A stretch of 64,000 bases of DNA, from contig NZ_JBQJIK010000013.1 of the NCBI RefSeq assembly GCF_052078665.1, positions 1 to 64,000 of the forward strand. The letters run 5' to 3'. The stretch is from Inquilinus sp052078665. GTDB taxonomy: Bacteria > Pseudomonadota > Alphaproteobacteria > DSM-16000 > Inquilinaceae. Positions within the stretch are counted from its first letter, which is position 1. Each line of letters opens with the position of its first letter. Position numbers and translations under genes: made by a program. Below the pieces are notes generated by a model that saw only the letters and a program-made list of their open reading frames with translations, was not told where the DNA came from and made no database searches. Below, piece after piece: positions 17,217-25,710 of this stretch.

Positions 17217-18819
17217 CGAAGATCCTCTCGATCAGGCCGAACAGGGCCAGCCCCATCAGCACCAGCAGCAGCACCACGGTCGACGCCTCCTGCAGCCGGT
17301 AGGCGCCGAGCAGCTGCGCCACCAGCATCGGCAGGGTCTGGTTGCCGTCGCTGCCGAACAGGGCGGCGGCGCCGAGGTCGCCGAACGCCAGCCCCGCCGC
17401 GATCGCCATGGCGAAGCCGGCCGGCCGGCGCAGCAGCGGCCATTCCACCAGCCGCAGCCGAGCCCAGCCGGACAGGCCCAGGCTGTCGGCCAGCCTGCCG
17501 TGCCGATGCTGCGCCAGCTCGGCGGCGCCGACCAGCAGGCGCAGCACGAAGGGCAGGGCCATCAGCGCATTGACCATGGCGACGATCGGCAGCGCCCAGA
17601 ACCGCAGGTCGGCGGTGCCGAGCAGCATGACGAACAGCCCGGCGCCGAGCGCCAGCGGCGGCACCACCAGCACCACAGTGCCGCTCAGCTCGAACAGCCG
17701 CGCCAGCCGGTGGCGGCGTCTCCCGATGCGCAGCACGGCGATGCTGTGCGCCAGCGCCCAGCCCAGCACCAAAGCGAGCGTGGCGGCGCCGAGGGCGACA
17801 GCCAGGCTGCGCCCGGCGGCGTGCCACAGGGCCGGGCTGGACAGGATCGGCTTGCCGATGCCGCCCAGGCCCTCGACCAGGATCGCGACCAGCGGCAGCA
17901 GCACGTAGCCGGCGGCCAGGGCCAGCACCACGGCGTCGATCGTCCGGGCTGCCCGCGTCTGGCCGTCGCCGCGCAGCACCGGCCGGCCGACGCCGCCCTC
18001 GTCGGCGACACGGCCGGTCAGCCGCATCGCCGCCAGCACCAGCAGGGCGCAGAGCGCGACCTGGAGCAGCGACAGGGCGACGGCGCGGCCGGGGTCGAAG
18101 TCGAAGCGCAGCGCCTGGTAGATCGCGATCTCGATGGTCGCCGAGGCCGGGCCGCCGCCGAGAGTCAGGACCACGGCGAAGCTGGTGAAGCACAGCAGGA
18201 AGACCAGTGCGGCGAGGCCGGGCAGCTGGCGCCGCAGCATCGGCCATTCGACCAGCCGGAACAGGTCGGCGCCGCGCAGCCCCAGCATCGACGCCAGGCG
18301 CCAGCTCTCGGCCGGGATGGTGCCCCAGGCCGCCAGCAGCACGCGCACGGCGAAGGGCATGTTGAAGAACACATGCGCCAGCAGGATCCCGGTCAGGCCG
18401 TAGATGTTCGGCCGGATGGTCAGCCCCAGCGCCGCGAACAGGTCGGCGAGCAGGCCGGAGCGGCCGAACACGGTGAGGATGCCGAAGGCGCCGGCCACCG
18501 CCGGCACGATCATCGGCAGCCCGAACAGGCGCAGCAGCAGGGTGCGGCCGGGGAAGCGGCGGCGCGACAGGGCGCGGGCGACCGGGATGGCGATGGCGAC
18601 GCTGATCAGCGCCGACAGCCCGGCCTGCAGCGCGGTGAAACGCAGCATCGACCAGAGATAGGGGTCGGCCCAGACGGAGAGCAGGTCGATCCCGGACGCG
18701 GCGCGGAGGAGGCCGGTCGCCGCCGTGGCGATCAGCGCCAGGATGGCAAGCAGGGCCAGCAGGCCGGGCAGGGAGGGAAGTGCACTCCCCGTAGGTTGGG
18801 TTCGCCGTGGCGAACCCAA
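17197..18819 (-). CDS. thiP: Thiamine ABC transporter permease ThiP
   Basis: A permease made of two fused halves, each with an EAA-like loop (AESWRLASMLGLRGADLFRLVEWPML and GRLADSLGLSGWARLRLVEWPLL), about 12 membrane segments in all, as in ThiP. No ATG exists near the expected N-terminus. The best start is TTG at 18819, with GGAG 8 nt upstream, giving 540 residues, close to E. coli ThiP (536). This TTG lies inside the palindromic repeat at 18791-18872; another in-frame TTG in the same repeat is at 18867. It follows thiB and overlaps thiQ. Confidence 0.88.
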   Translation of the reverse strand: MGSPRRTQPTGSALPSLPGLLALLAILALIATAATGLLRAASGIDLLSVWADPYLWSMLRFTALQAGLSALISVAIAIPVARALSRRRFPGRTLLLRLFGLPMIVPAVAGAFGILTVFGRSGLLADLFAALGLTIRPNIYGLTGILLAHVFFNMPFAVRVLLAAWGTIPAESWRLASMLGLRGADLFRLVEWPMLRRQLPGLAALVFLLCFTSFAVVLTLGGGPASATIEIAIYQALRFDFDPGRAVALSLLQVALCALLVLAAMRLTGRVADEGGVGRPVLRGDGQTRAARTIDAVVLALAAGYVLLPLVAILVEGLGGIGKPILSSPALWHAAGRSLAVALGAATLALVLGWALAHSIAVLRIGRRRHRLARLFELSGTVVLVVPPLALGAGLFVMLLGTADLRFWALPIVAMVNALMALPFVLRLLVGAAELAQHRHGRLADSLGLSGWARLRLVEWPLLRRPAGFAMAIAAGLAFGDLGAAALFGSDGNQTLPMLVAQLLGAYRLQEASTVVLLLVLMGLALFGLIERIFGGQAPD

Positions 18820-18872
18820 CAGGCTGGCTCCGCCGCGGGATGTTGGGTTCGCGGGCCGCGAACCCAACCTAC
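18791..18872. repeat. Double-hairpin palindromic repeat between thiB and thiP
   Basis: Two hairpins built on the same unit GTTGGGTTCGC: 18795-18805 with 18810-18820 (11 bp), and 18842-18854 with 18856-18868 (13 bp). Outer arms (GTAGGTTGGGTTCGC at 18791 and its complement ending 18872) make the whole element an inverted repeat. Related units recur at 48836-48864 and 49726-49805. It resembles REP/BIME-type intergenic elements and lies between thiB and thiP, overlapping the presumed thiP start. Confidence 0.85.
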
Positions 18873-18878
18873 GTGGGC

Positions 18879-19880
18879 TCAACGACTGGTCGCCTGCAGC
18901 CATTCGGCGATCCAGGCGGCGCGGTTGGCGGCGACCTCCTCCGGCGGATACAGCAGGGCCTTGGCCGGGGTCGGCAGGGCCTTGTAGGCGTCGGGCAGGC
19001 CGGCCTTCGGCGTCACTGCCGGATACATCCATTGCGTCGTCGGCAGCAGGTCCTGGAACGCCGGGCTCAGTATGAAGGCGAGGAACCTGTCGGCCAGCTC
19101 CGGGTGCGGGGACGAGGCCAGCTTGGCCGCGACCTCGACCTGGAGGTAGTTGCCCTCGCTGAACACCGCGGCGCCGACGTTGCTGTCGTTCTCCGCGATC
19201 ACGTGATAGGGCGGCGAGGTCAGATAGCTGAAGGTCATCGGCACCTCGCCCTTGCGGAACAGGCCGTAGCTCTCGCTCCAGCCCGGGGTCACGGTGAGGA
19301 TCCGTGGCTTCAGCTTCGCCCAGGCCTCCGGCGCCTTGTCGCCGTACACCTGCTTGACCCAGAGCAGCAGGCCCAGGCCCGGCGTGCTGGTGCGCGGGTC
19401 CTGGATGGTCAGCTCCAGGTCGCTGTTCTCGACCAGGTCGTGCAGGCTCTTCGGCGGGTTCGGCACCTTGGTCTTGTCATAGACGAAGGCGAAGTAGCTC
19501 CAGTCGAAGGGCACGAAGACCGGATCGGTCCAGGCCACCGGCAGCGACAGGCCGTCGAGCTTCTGCCCGTGCGGGGCGAAGAGGCCGGTCGCGGTCGCCT
19601 CGGCGGTCAGGTTGGTGTCGAGGCCGAGCACGATGTCGGCCTGGCTCGACTTGCCCTCCAGCTTCAGCCGCGACAGCAGGGCGACGCCGTCCTCGACCGA
19701 GGTGAACTCGACGGTGCAGCCGCATTCGGCCTCGAAGGCCTTCTTCACCTGCGGGCCCGGCCCCCATTCGGCGGTGAAGGATTCATAGGTGTAGACCTTG
19801 AGCACCGGGGTCTCGGCCGCGGCCGGCCCGGCGAGGGCGGAGGTCAGGGCCGTCAGCAGGACGGCGGCAAACAGGCGCAT
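18879..19880 (-). CDS. thiB: Thiamine-binding periplasmic protein ThiB
   Basis: A 333-residue periplasmic solute-binding protein with a signal peptide (MRLFAAVLLTALTSALAG, cleavage near PAAAE). The mature part has ThiB features: VLKVYTYESFTAEWGPGP, VEDGVALLSRLKLEGKSSQADIV in segments, and TSTPGLGLLLW. It binds thiamine, TMP or TPP and delivers it to ThiPQ. The ATG at 19880 is chosen because it begins the signal peptide and lies directly downstream of the riboswitch with a GGAGGAA ribosome site; longer in-frame starts would run through the riboswitch. Confidence 0.95.
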   Translation of the reverse strand: MRLFAAVLLTALTSALAGPAAAETPVLKVYTYESFTAEWGPGPQVKKAFEAECGCTVEFTSVEDGVALLSRLKLEGKSSQADIVLGLDTNLTAEATATGLFAPHGQKLDGLSLPVAWTDPVFVPFDWSYFAFVYDKTKVPNPPKSLHDLVENSDLELTIQDPRTSTPGLGLLLWVKQVYGDKAPEAWAKLKPRILTVTPGWSESYGLFRKGEVPMTFSYLTSPPYHVIAENDSNVGAAVFSEGNYLQVEVAAKLASSPHPELADRFLAFILSPAFQDLLPTTQWMYPAVTPKAGLPDAYKALPTPAKALLYPPEEVAANRAAWIAEWLQATSR

Positions 19881-19939
19881 CGCGTTTCCTCCGCTGGGTC
19901 GAGGCGGAACGGAGAGGGACGTGCCGATGCCTGAGGCGT

Positions 19940-20035
19940 CGTCTCGCGCTCCCTCCGCCGGCATGACCCGGATCAGGTTCGTCGGGTTGACGCTGACGCG
20001 CCTCTCAGCCCCCGTTCGGGCACCCCGGCAAGACG
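19940..20035 (-). promoter_or_regulatory. TPP (THI-box) riboswitch controlling thiBPQ
   Basis: Read on the minus strand, it contains the conserved CGGGGTGCCC, GGGCTGAGA, ACCCGACGAACCTGATC (thiamine pyrimidine-sensing region) and GGGTCATGCCGGCGGAGGGA segments. The closing P1 stem pairs 20035-20028 with 19947-19940 (8 bp including one G-U). Binding of TPP should reduce expression of thiB-thiP-thiQ. The leader between aptamer and start codon is about 60 nt and has no strong terminator, so control of translation initiation is the more likely mode. Confidence 0.95.
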
Positions 20036-20161
20036 CGCGCATCATCGGGGCGCGCCTTGCGTGTGTCAACGAGGTGACAGGCCGCCTTGCGACAAGGCTC
20101 CTGATGACATCGGCTCCGCGGCACGGTAAAATTACAAAATTAACGATAACTGGAGGTAAAA

Positions 20162-20830
20162 ATGACCGGACCGCTCGCGATTGGTGAGGACGCGCCCGAT
20201 TTCGAAGTCGAGACCACCGAGGGGCGGATCCGCTTCCACGACTGGCTCGGCTCGTCCTGGGGCGTGCTGTTCTCGCATCCCAAGGACTTCACCCCGGTGT
20301 GCACCACCGAGCTCGGCGCCGTGGCCAAGCTGAAGCCGGAGTTCGACCGCCGCGACGTCAAGGTGATCGGCCTCAGCGCCGACCCGGTCGACCGGCACGA
20401 GAGCTGGGCCCAGGACATCAAGGAAACCCAGGGCTACGCACCGAACTTCCCGGTGATCGCCGATTCCGAGCTCACCGTCTCCAAGCTCTACGGCATGCTG
20501 CCGGCCGATGCCGGCACCACCTCGGAGGGCCGCACCGCTGTCAACAACCAGACGGTGCGCAACGTCTACGTCGTCGGCCCGGACAAGAAGATCAAGCTGG
20601 TGATCTCCTACCCGATGACCACCGGCCGCAACTTCGACGAGGTGCTGCGGGTGATCGATTCGCTGCAGCTGACCGCCAAGCACAAGGTCGCCACCCCGGC
20701 CGACTGGCAGAACGGCCAGGACGTCATCATCGTCACCTCGGTCTCGGACGAAGAGGCGAAGCAGAAGTTCCCGGCCGGCTTCAAGACGCTGAAGCCCTAC
20801 CTCCGCACCGTCGCCCAGCCGCGCGACTGA
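20162..20830 (+). CDS. 1-Cys peroxiredoxin (Prx6 family)
   Basis: A 222-residue peroxiredoxin. The peroxidatic cysteine sits in DFTPVCTTELG, and the C-terminal half (YPMTTGRNFDEVLRVIDSLQLT, then TPADWQNGQDVIIV) is the Prx6/AhpC-TSA C-terminal type. No resolving Cys is evident, hence 1-Cys. It reduces H2O2 and alkyl hydroperoxides. It is divergent from thiB, with an AT-rich stretch just upstream of its start (20129-20160) and a GGAGG ribosome site. It ends at a shared hairpin with the next gene. Confidence 0.93.
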   Translation: MTGPLAIGEDAPDFEVETTEGRIRFHDWLGSSWGVLFSHPKDFTPVCTTELGAVAKLKPEFDRRDVKVIGLSADPVDRHESWAQDIKETQGYAPNFPVIADSELTVSKLYGMLPADAGTTSEGRTAVNNQTVRNVYVVGPDKKIKLVISYPMTTGRNFDEVLRVIDSLQLTAKHKVATPADWQNGQDVIIVTSVSDEEAKQKFPAGFKTLKPYLRTVAQPRD

Positions 20831-20840
20831 TGTCCGGACG

Positions 20841-20864
20841 CCCCGGGCTCAGTCGAGCCCGGGG
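20841..20864. terminator. Bidirectional hairpin terminator
   Basis: A perfect 10-bp GC-rich stem (20841-20850 with 20855-20864) and a 4-nt loop lie just after the peroxiredoxin stop. They overlap the last codon and stop of the convergent signal-peptidase-like gene, so one hairpin may end both transcripts. Confidence 0.6.
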
Positions 20865-21553
20865 ACGCTATTCGGCGGCACCAGCCAGCCGGAATTGGGT
20901 CGCAGCCGGTAGACGGCGCGGCCGATGATGTTCCCGATCGGCACGTAGCCCAGGTCACTGCGGCTGTCGAGGCTGTTGTCGCGATTGTCGCCCAATGTGA
21001 AGCAGTGATCGGCAGGAACGACGTATTCCGCGGTGTGGTCGAACGGACCTGTGTCGCTCCGTTCCAGGATTTCGTAAGGTTCTGGCGGTTCGCCGTCTGA
21101 TGGCGGCAAGGTCTCGACATATCGATGCATCACCTTATTCTGGCCGCGTAGAGCTATCGTGTACGGGGCGAGCTCACGACGTTTCGCCAATTTTTGATTG
21201 ATCGACAAACGGCCATCGGTCAATTGGACCCGGTCGCCCGGCAAACCAACCACGCGCTGAACAAAGACGAGTGACGTGTTGCGCGGCGGGCGGAACATGA
21301 TCACGTCGCCTCGGCGCGGCGTCTTTCCAGCATCGCGCAGATCCGCCACGAACACGTCACCTGGGACCAGCGTCGGCGCCATGCCGGCGCTGGGGATGTT
21401 GAAGCTGCGCACAGGAATGCCGGCGGCGACGAAGCGGGCAACGATGCCGGCGCTGTCGATCCAGTCGCCGAGCGTCGCCGCGGCGGCCGGGCCTGCCGAC
21501 AGGGCCAGCAGGGCGGGTCCGGCGAGCCTGATCGCCTCGCGCCGGCGCATCAT
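20849..21553 (-). CDS. S26 signal peptidase-fold protein lacking the catalytic dyad
   Basis: A 234-residue protein with the fold of signal peptidase I: box B-like IPSAGMAPTL, box C RRGDVIMF, box D QRVVGLPGD, box E GDNRDNSLDSRSDLGYVP. The catalytic Ser (second Ser in the usual PSGSM) is Gly57, and the general-base Lys (KRxVGLPGD) is Gln99; both codons were checked in the DNA. It therefore looks like a pseudopeptidase. An N-terminal RRR plus hydrophobic stretch ending AAAA suggests export or membrane anchoring. It begins ATGATG, overlapping the amidase stop, as the last gene of a seven-gene unit. It is not a replacement for LepB. Confidence 0.85.
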   Translation of the reverse strand: MMRRREAIRLAGPALLALSAGPAAAATLGDWIDSAGIVARFVAAGIPVRSFNIPSAGMAPTLVPGDVFVADLRDAGKTPRRGDVIMFRPPRNTSLVFVQRVVGLPGDRVQLTDGRLSINQKLAKRRELAPYTIALRGQNKVMHRYVETLPPSDGEPPEPYEILERSDTGPFDHTAEYVVPADHCFTLGDNRDNSLDSRSDLGYVPIGNIIGRAVYRLRPNSGWLVPPNSVPGLD

Positions 21554-22488
21554 CGGCCCAGCAGGCTCTTCGCCATCATCATGTGCACGCCCTTGCAGCC
21601 GTTCACGGTCTGGGTGATGCGCAGGTCGCCGGCCAGGCTGCACAGGGTGTAGGCGTCGTACCGCGACAGCCCGGCGGTCTCGCCCAGCAGCACGATCATG
21701 TCGCGCAGCGCCATCTCGGCGCAGCGGTCAAGGTCGGGGTCCATCCCCATGGTGATGTGGTGGGTCGGGGTCTCGGCGCGGGGATAAGCGAAGCCGAGAT
21801 CGTCGCGGATGATCAGCCGGAAGGTGCCCTGCAGCGCCGTCTCGATCGCGGTGATGCACACCTCGCCGTCGCCCTGCGCGCCGTGGCCGTCGCCGCAGGA
21901 GAACAGGGCGCCATCGTTGAAGATGGGCAGGTAGAGCGTGGTGCCGGCCACCAGCTCCTTGTTGTCGATGTTGCCGGCATGGGCCCGCGGCTGGATCGAG
22001 CTGATCCGGCCCCAGCCCTTCGGCGGCGCCACGCCCATGACGCCGAAGAAGGGCCTGAGCGGCAGGTCCAGCCCCCAGGGCAGCCGGGCGGTGCCGGACG
22101 CGGCGTCGAGCGGGATGTTGAGCAGCCGCTCTTGCTCGAAGTCGTAGGGCAGGGTGCCGGCGAGCGGCCGGATCACGTTGTAGCCCCAGTCCTGGCGCAG
22201 CGAGACGTCGAGGATCCGCACCTCCAGCACCTGGCCGGCTTTGGCGCCGCGGACCGCGACCGGGCCGGTCAGGATGTGGCCGGGAGTCGACCGGTCGCAA
22301 CGCTGATGGATCTCGTGGATCTCGGGCGGGATGTGGAAATCGCCCTTGGGCAGCACGTCCGGCCCGCCCGACACGGTGTCGATCACCACCGTGTCGCCGC
22401 TGTCGACCGTCAGCACCGGCTCGCGCGCGGCGTCGAAATAGCCCCAGGCACAGGTCTCGGCCGACGCGGTCACATGGTGTCGCGGCAT
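21550..22488 (-). CDS. Acetamidase/formamidase family protein
   Basis: A 312-residue member of the FmdA/AmdA family, a Zn-dependent beta-rich amidase. Characteristic segments are the N-terminal DSGDTVVIDTVSGG, TGPVAVRGAKAGQVL, FGVMGVAPP, GNIDNKELVAGTTLYLPI and FSCGDGHGAQGDGEV. It should hydrolyse a small amide to ammonia plus acid in the cytoplasm. The position downstream of an ABC importer suggests that the imported compound or a breakdown product is an amide. It is translationally coupled (ATGA) to the S26-like gene. Confidence 0.9.
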   Translation of the reverse strand: MPRHHVTASAETCAWGYFDAAREPVLTVDSGDTVVIDTVSGGPDVLPKGDFHIPPEIHEIHQRCDRSTPGHILTGPVAVRGAKAGQVLEVRILDVSLRQDWGYNVIRPLAGTLPYDFEQERLLNIPLDAASGTARLPWGLDLPLRPFFGVMGVAPPKGWGRISSIQPRAHAGNIDNKELVAGTTLYLPIFNDGALFSCGDGHGAQGDGEVCITAIETALQGTFRLIIRDDLGFAYPRAETPTHHITMGMDPDLDRCAEMALRDMIVLLGETAGLSRYDAYTLCSLAGDLRITQTVNGCKGVHMMMAKSLLGR

Positions 22489-22560
22489 GATCGGGTTCCC
22501 TCCGGTGGAGCCGACACGCTCGGCCGTTTCGGCGTCGCGTTCAAGCCCGGAGGGAACAGA

Positions 22561-23412
22561 TCAGCCCTTCACCGCGCCGGCGGTCAGCCCTTGCACCAGG
22601 TAGCGCTGGATCACGGCGAAGAAGATGCACACCGGGATCAGCGCCAGCACCGAGGCCGCGGTCATCTGCCCCCAGTCGACGCCGAACTTGGCGACGAAGG
22701 TCAGCAGGCCGACGGCGAAGGTCTTCTGGCTGTCGGAGTTGATCAGCATCAGCGCGAACAAGAGTTCGCTCCAGGCCGCGGTGAACACGAAGCCCAAAGT
22801 CGCACCCATGCCCGGCAGGGTCAGCGGCAGGATCACCCGGCGCAGCGCCTGGAACCGGCTGCAGCCGTCGATCATCGCCGCCTCCTCCAGGTCCTTCGGG
22901 ATGGCGTCGAAGAAGGACTGCATCAGGAAGGTGGCGAAGGCGACATTGAAGGCGCTGTAGATGACGATCAGCCCCATCAGGTTGTTGGTCAGCCCGAGCG
23001 GCGCCATCAGCCGGTAGACCGGCGGGATGATCATCACCAGCGGGAAGGTCTGGGTCAGCAGCAGCACGAACATCACCACCGGCTTGGCCTTGAAGCGGAA
23101 GCGCGAGAAGGCGTAGCCGGAGGCCGAGGCGCAGAGCGTGACCACCGCCGCGGTGGCGATCGAGACGATGACGCTGTTCAGGAAATAGCGCGGGAAGTTG
23201 CTGGCGGTGAGCACCGAGCTGAAATTCGCCAGCGTCCATTCCGACGGCCAGAAGGTGATGCCTTCGGAGAACAGCAACTGGGTCGGGGTGACCGAGATCT
23301 TGATCAGCCAGTACAGCGGGAACAGCGCGAACAGCAGATAGGCGCCGATGCCGAGGTAGAAGCCGGTGCCGCCGACAAGGCGGCCGAGGGGCGAGCGTCC
23401 GACGACGGTCAT
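22561..23412 (-). CDS. CUT1-type ABC transporter permease (MalG/UgpE-like)
   Basis: A 283-residue inner-membrane permease with six predicted helices and the EAA motif EEAAMIDGCSRFQALRRVILPL, as in carbohydrate-type (CUT1) importers. The MTVVGRSPLGRL start at 23412 lies 4 nt after the stop of the partner permease. It should form the heterodimeric channel with the 23417-24340 product. No ATPase gene of the MalK/UgpC type is present in the cluster, so a shared ATPase from elsewhere must serve it. Confidence 0.9.
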   Translation of the reverse strand: MTVVGRSPLGRLVGGTGFYLGIGAYLLFALFPLYWLIKISVTPTQLLFSEGITFWPSEWTLANFSSVLTASNFPRYFLNSVIVSIATAAVVTLCASASGYAFSRFRFKAKPVVMFVLLLTQTFPLVMIIPPVYRLMAPLGLTNNLMGLIVIYSAFNVAFATFLMQSFFDAIPKDLEEAAMIDGCSRFQALRRVILPLTLPGMGATLGFVFTAAWSELLFALMLINSDSQKTFAVGLLTFVAKFGVDWGQMTAASVLALIPVCIFFAVIQRYLVQGLTAGAVKG

Positions 23413-23416
23413 GGTC

Positions 23417-24340
23417 TCATTGCCCCGCGAGCAGGCTCTTGCGCATCCGGATCAGGATGGCGGCGTAGAGCAGGAGGAGAAGCAGCAGCACCGTGGCCAC
23501 GGCCGAGGCGTAGCCGAAATTCAGCCGCGAGAAGGCCTGGGCGAAGATGTAGGTCGACAGGATGCTGGTGGCGTTGGCCGGGCCGCCATTGGTCATCACC
23601 CAGATCAGGTCGGCGAAGGTGGCGATCCAGATCGTGCGCAGCAGCACGGTGATGGCGATGGTCGGCGCCAAGAACGGGATGGTGATCCGGGTGAAGCGCT
23701 GCCAGGCGCCGGCGCCGTCGATCGCCGCCGCCTCGTAGTAGTCGCCCGGGATCGCCTGCAGCGCCGCCAGCAGGGTGATGGCGAAGAACGGGATGCCGAA
23801 CCAGACATTGGCCAGGATCGGGCCCCACATGGCGAGGTCCGGGTCGGACAGGATGTTCAGCGGCTCCGGCAGCATGCCGAGATCGGCCATCCAGTAGGGC
23901 AGGGGCCCGACCACCGGGTTGAACAGCCAGGCGAAGACCAGGCCGGACAGGAAGGTCGGCACCGCCCAGGGCAGGAACACCAGCGCCTGGGTCAGCCGCT
24001 TGCCCGGGAAGTCCCGGTTCAGCAGCAAAGCGAGGCCGAGCCCGCCGAAGAACTGGAACACCAGGCTGCCGACGGTCCACCAGACGGTGTTCTTCAGCGC
24101 CCGCCAGAAATTGGGGTCGACGACCAGCGTCTCGAAGTTCTTCAGCCCGGCCCAGGTGGGTTTCCCGAACGGCCCGAAATTCTGGAAGGCATAGGACAGC
24201 CCGACGATCAGCGGCACCAGCATGCTGAGCGTCAGCAGGATGATGGCCGGGCTGAGATAGAGCCAGGGCTCCAGCGCATTGCCCAGCGCGCGGCGGAAAG
24301 ATCCCGGGCGAGTGCCCGGGATCGCATGGGTCACGGTCAT
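23417..24340 (-). CDS. CUT1-type ABC transporter permease (MalF/UgpA-like)
   Basis: A 307-residue permease with six helices and EAA loop YYEAAAIDGAGAWQRFTRITIPFL. The N-terminus is cytoplasmic and short (MTVTHAIPGTRPGSFRR). A perfect 10-bp hairpin (24300-24309 with 24314-24323) lies within the first codons and could affect initiation. It follows the binding-protein gene after 73 nt that contain a palindromic repeat. Confidence 0.9.
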   Translation of the reverse strand: MTVTHAIPGTRPGSFRRALGNALEPWLYLSPAIILLTLSMLVPLIVGLSYAFQNFGPFGKPTWAGLKNFETLVVDPNFWRALKNTVWWTVGSLVFQFFGGLGLALLLNRDFPGKRLTQALVFLPWAVPTFLSGLVFAWLFNPVVGPLPYWMADLGMLPEPLNILSDPDLAMWGPILANVWFGIPFFAITLLAALQAIPGDYYEAAAIDGAGAWQRFTRITIPFLAPTIAITVLLRTIWIATFADLIWVMTNGGPANATSILSTYIFAQAFSRLNFGYASAVATVLLLLLLLYAAILIRMRKSLLAGQ

Positions 24341-24364
24341 CTGACTCGTCTTGTGTATCGACTC

Positions 24365-24400
24365 GTCATCCCGGGCGCATCTCAGCGCGCACGGGATGAC
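24365..24400. repeat. REP-like palindrome between binding-protein and permease genes
   Basis: Arms of 9 bp (24365-24373 with 24392-24400; unit GTCATCCCG) enclose an 18-nt loop with further GCGC pairing. This unit resembles the GGGATGAC palindromes frequent in alphaproteobacterial intergenic regions. Here it may stabilise the upstream binding-protein mRNA relative to the permease messages. Confidence 0.65.
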
Positions 24401-24413
24401 GGCCCGGTTGACG

Positions 24414-25682
24414 TCACTTCTTGCCGGCCAGGAACTTCTGCTGCGCGGTGGTGAGGTAGTCGGCCCACTCCTTGGACACGTCGGCGGTCGGCTTCTGGCC
24501 CAGCAGGGCCTCCTGGAAGCTCTGCACCGACATCACGTCGAAGAAGTAGCCGAACTCCTCGAGATGGGCCGGCCACGGGATCGGCTGCCAGCGCGGGTCG
24601 TTCAGCTCCTGGAACCAGCCGGCATAGCGCTCGCCGGCGAAATGCTCGTCCTGCTCGGCGCCCTTGTGGATCGGCAGCACGCCGACGAACTTGGCCCAGT
24701 CCTTGTTCTGGGCGCTGTCGAGCAGGAAGGACATCAGCTTCCAGCTCTCCTCCTTGTGCTCGCTGTTGGCGAACATCGACCAGCCGGCATAGCCGATCGA
24801 GGGATAGGCGTGGCCGCCGGGCCCGAGCGGCATCGGCGCCACCGCGAAATCCTCCGGCTTCATATGGTCGAGGATGCCGATCATGGCGTCCGGATCATTG
24901 TCCAGCATCGCGCAGGTGCCGGAGTAGAAGCCGGTGACGGTCTCGTTGAAGCCCCAGTTCAGGCTGTCCTTCGGCGCGCCGCCGGCCTTGTACAGGTCGA
25001 CCAGGAACTGCATGCCCTTGGCCGCGTCGGCGTCGCCGAGGGTCGAGGTGCCGTCGTCGTTGAAGAACTTGCCCTTGCCGTCCATGGTCAGCATGAAGAA
25101 GGCGGTGCCGCCGGTGCCGCCCTTGCCGCCGCGCAGGCAGTAGCCGGTCTTGCCGCCGCCCAGCGCCGCGATCTTTTTCGACACGTCCATGAACTCGTCG
25201 AGCGTCTTCGGCGGGGCCGCGACGCCGGCCTCCTGGAACAGCTTCTTGTTCCAGTACAGGCCGCGCAGATAGAAGCCGTAGGGCACCATGTAGGGGGTGT
25301 CGTTCACGGTCTTCGAGAACTGCACCGCCCGGTCGCCCAGGGTCTTGGCCTCATCCCATTTGGCGATGTAGGCCGACAAGTCCTCGAGCTGGCCGTTGTT
25401 GGCGTAGAGCGACATCCAGCGCTCCGGCATCTCGGCGATGTCCGGGGTCTCGCCGGCCTGGACCATGGTCAGGAATTTTTCGAACGCCTCGCCCCAGGGC
25501 AGCGAGACGATCTCGACATGCACGTCGGGGTTGGCCGCCTCGAACTTGCCGATCTGGCCCTTCAGGAACTCGGTGCGCTGCGGGCTGGTGATGACCTCGA
25601 CCAGCTTGAGGTTGGTATCGGCCAGCGCCGGGCCGGTGAAGGCGATGGTGGCCAGACCGGCCAGGAGCAACAGTCGTTTCAT
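24414..25682 (-). CDS. ABC transporter extracellular solute-binding protein (CUT1 type)
   Basis: A 422-residue periplasmic binding protein with a clear signal peptide (MKRLLLLAGLATIAFTGPALA) and a strong ribosome site (GGGAGG). The mature protein resembles family 1 binding proteins for sugars and glycerol-phosphate (FEAANPDVHVEIVSLPWGEAF, AGETPDIAEMPERW, WSMFANSEHKEESWKLMSFL). The ligand cannot be read from sequence; neighbours (PLP enzyme, amidase) hint at a nitrogen- or sulfur-containing compound, not a plain sugar. Confidence 0.9.
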   Translation of the reverse strand: MKRLLLLAGLATIAFTGPALADTNLKLVEVITSPQRTEFLKGQIGKFEAANPDVHVEIVSLPWGEAFEKFLTMVQAGETPDIAEMPERWMSLYANNGQLEDLSAYIAKWDEAKTLGDRAVQFSKTVNDTPYMVPYGFYLRGLYWNKKLFQEAGVAAPPKTLDEFMDVSKKIAALGGGKTGYCLRGGKGGTGGTAFFMLTMDGKGKFFNDDGTSTLGDADAAKGMQFLVDLYKAGGAPKDSLNWGFNETVTGFYSGTCAMLDNDPDAMIGILDHMKPEDFAVAPMPLGPGGHAYPSIGYAGWSMFANSEHKEESWKLMSFLLDSAQNKDWAKFVGVLPIHKGAEQDEHFAGERYAGWFQELNDPRWQPIPWPAHLEEFGYFFDVMSVQSFQEALLGQKPTADVSKEWADYLTTAQQKFLAGKK

Positions 25683-25710
25683 TTTTGCCTCCCTGTTTGC
25701 AGAACGAAGA

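Noticed and set aside
17197..19032. Longer thiP start upstream at 19032
   Set aside because: It would overlap thiB by 150 nt and add about 70 residues of non-homologous sequence before the first helix.
20849..21553. Assignment as functional LepB signal peptidase
   Set aside because: Both catalytic positions are substituted (Gly57, Gln99), confirmed at codon level, so an active leader peptidase is unlikely.
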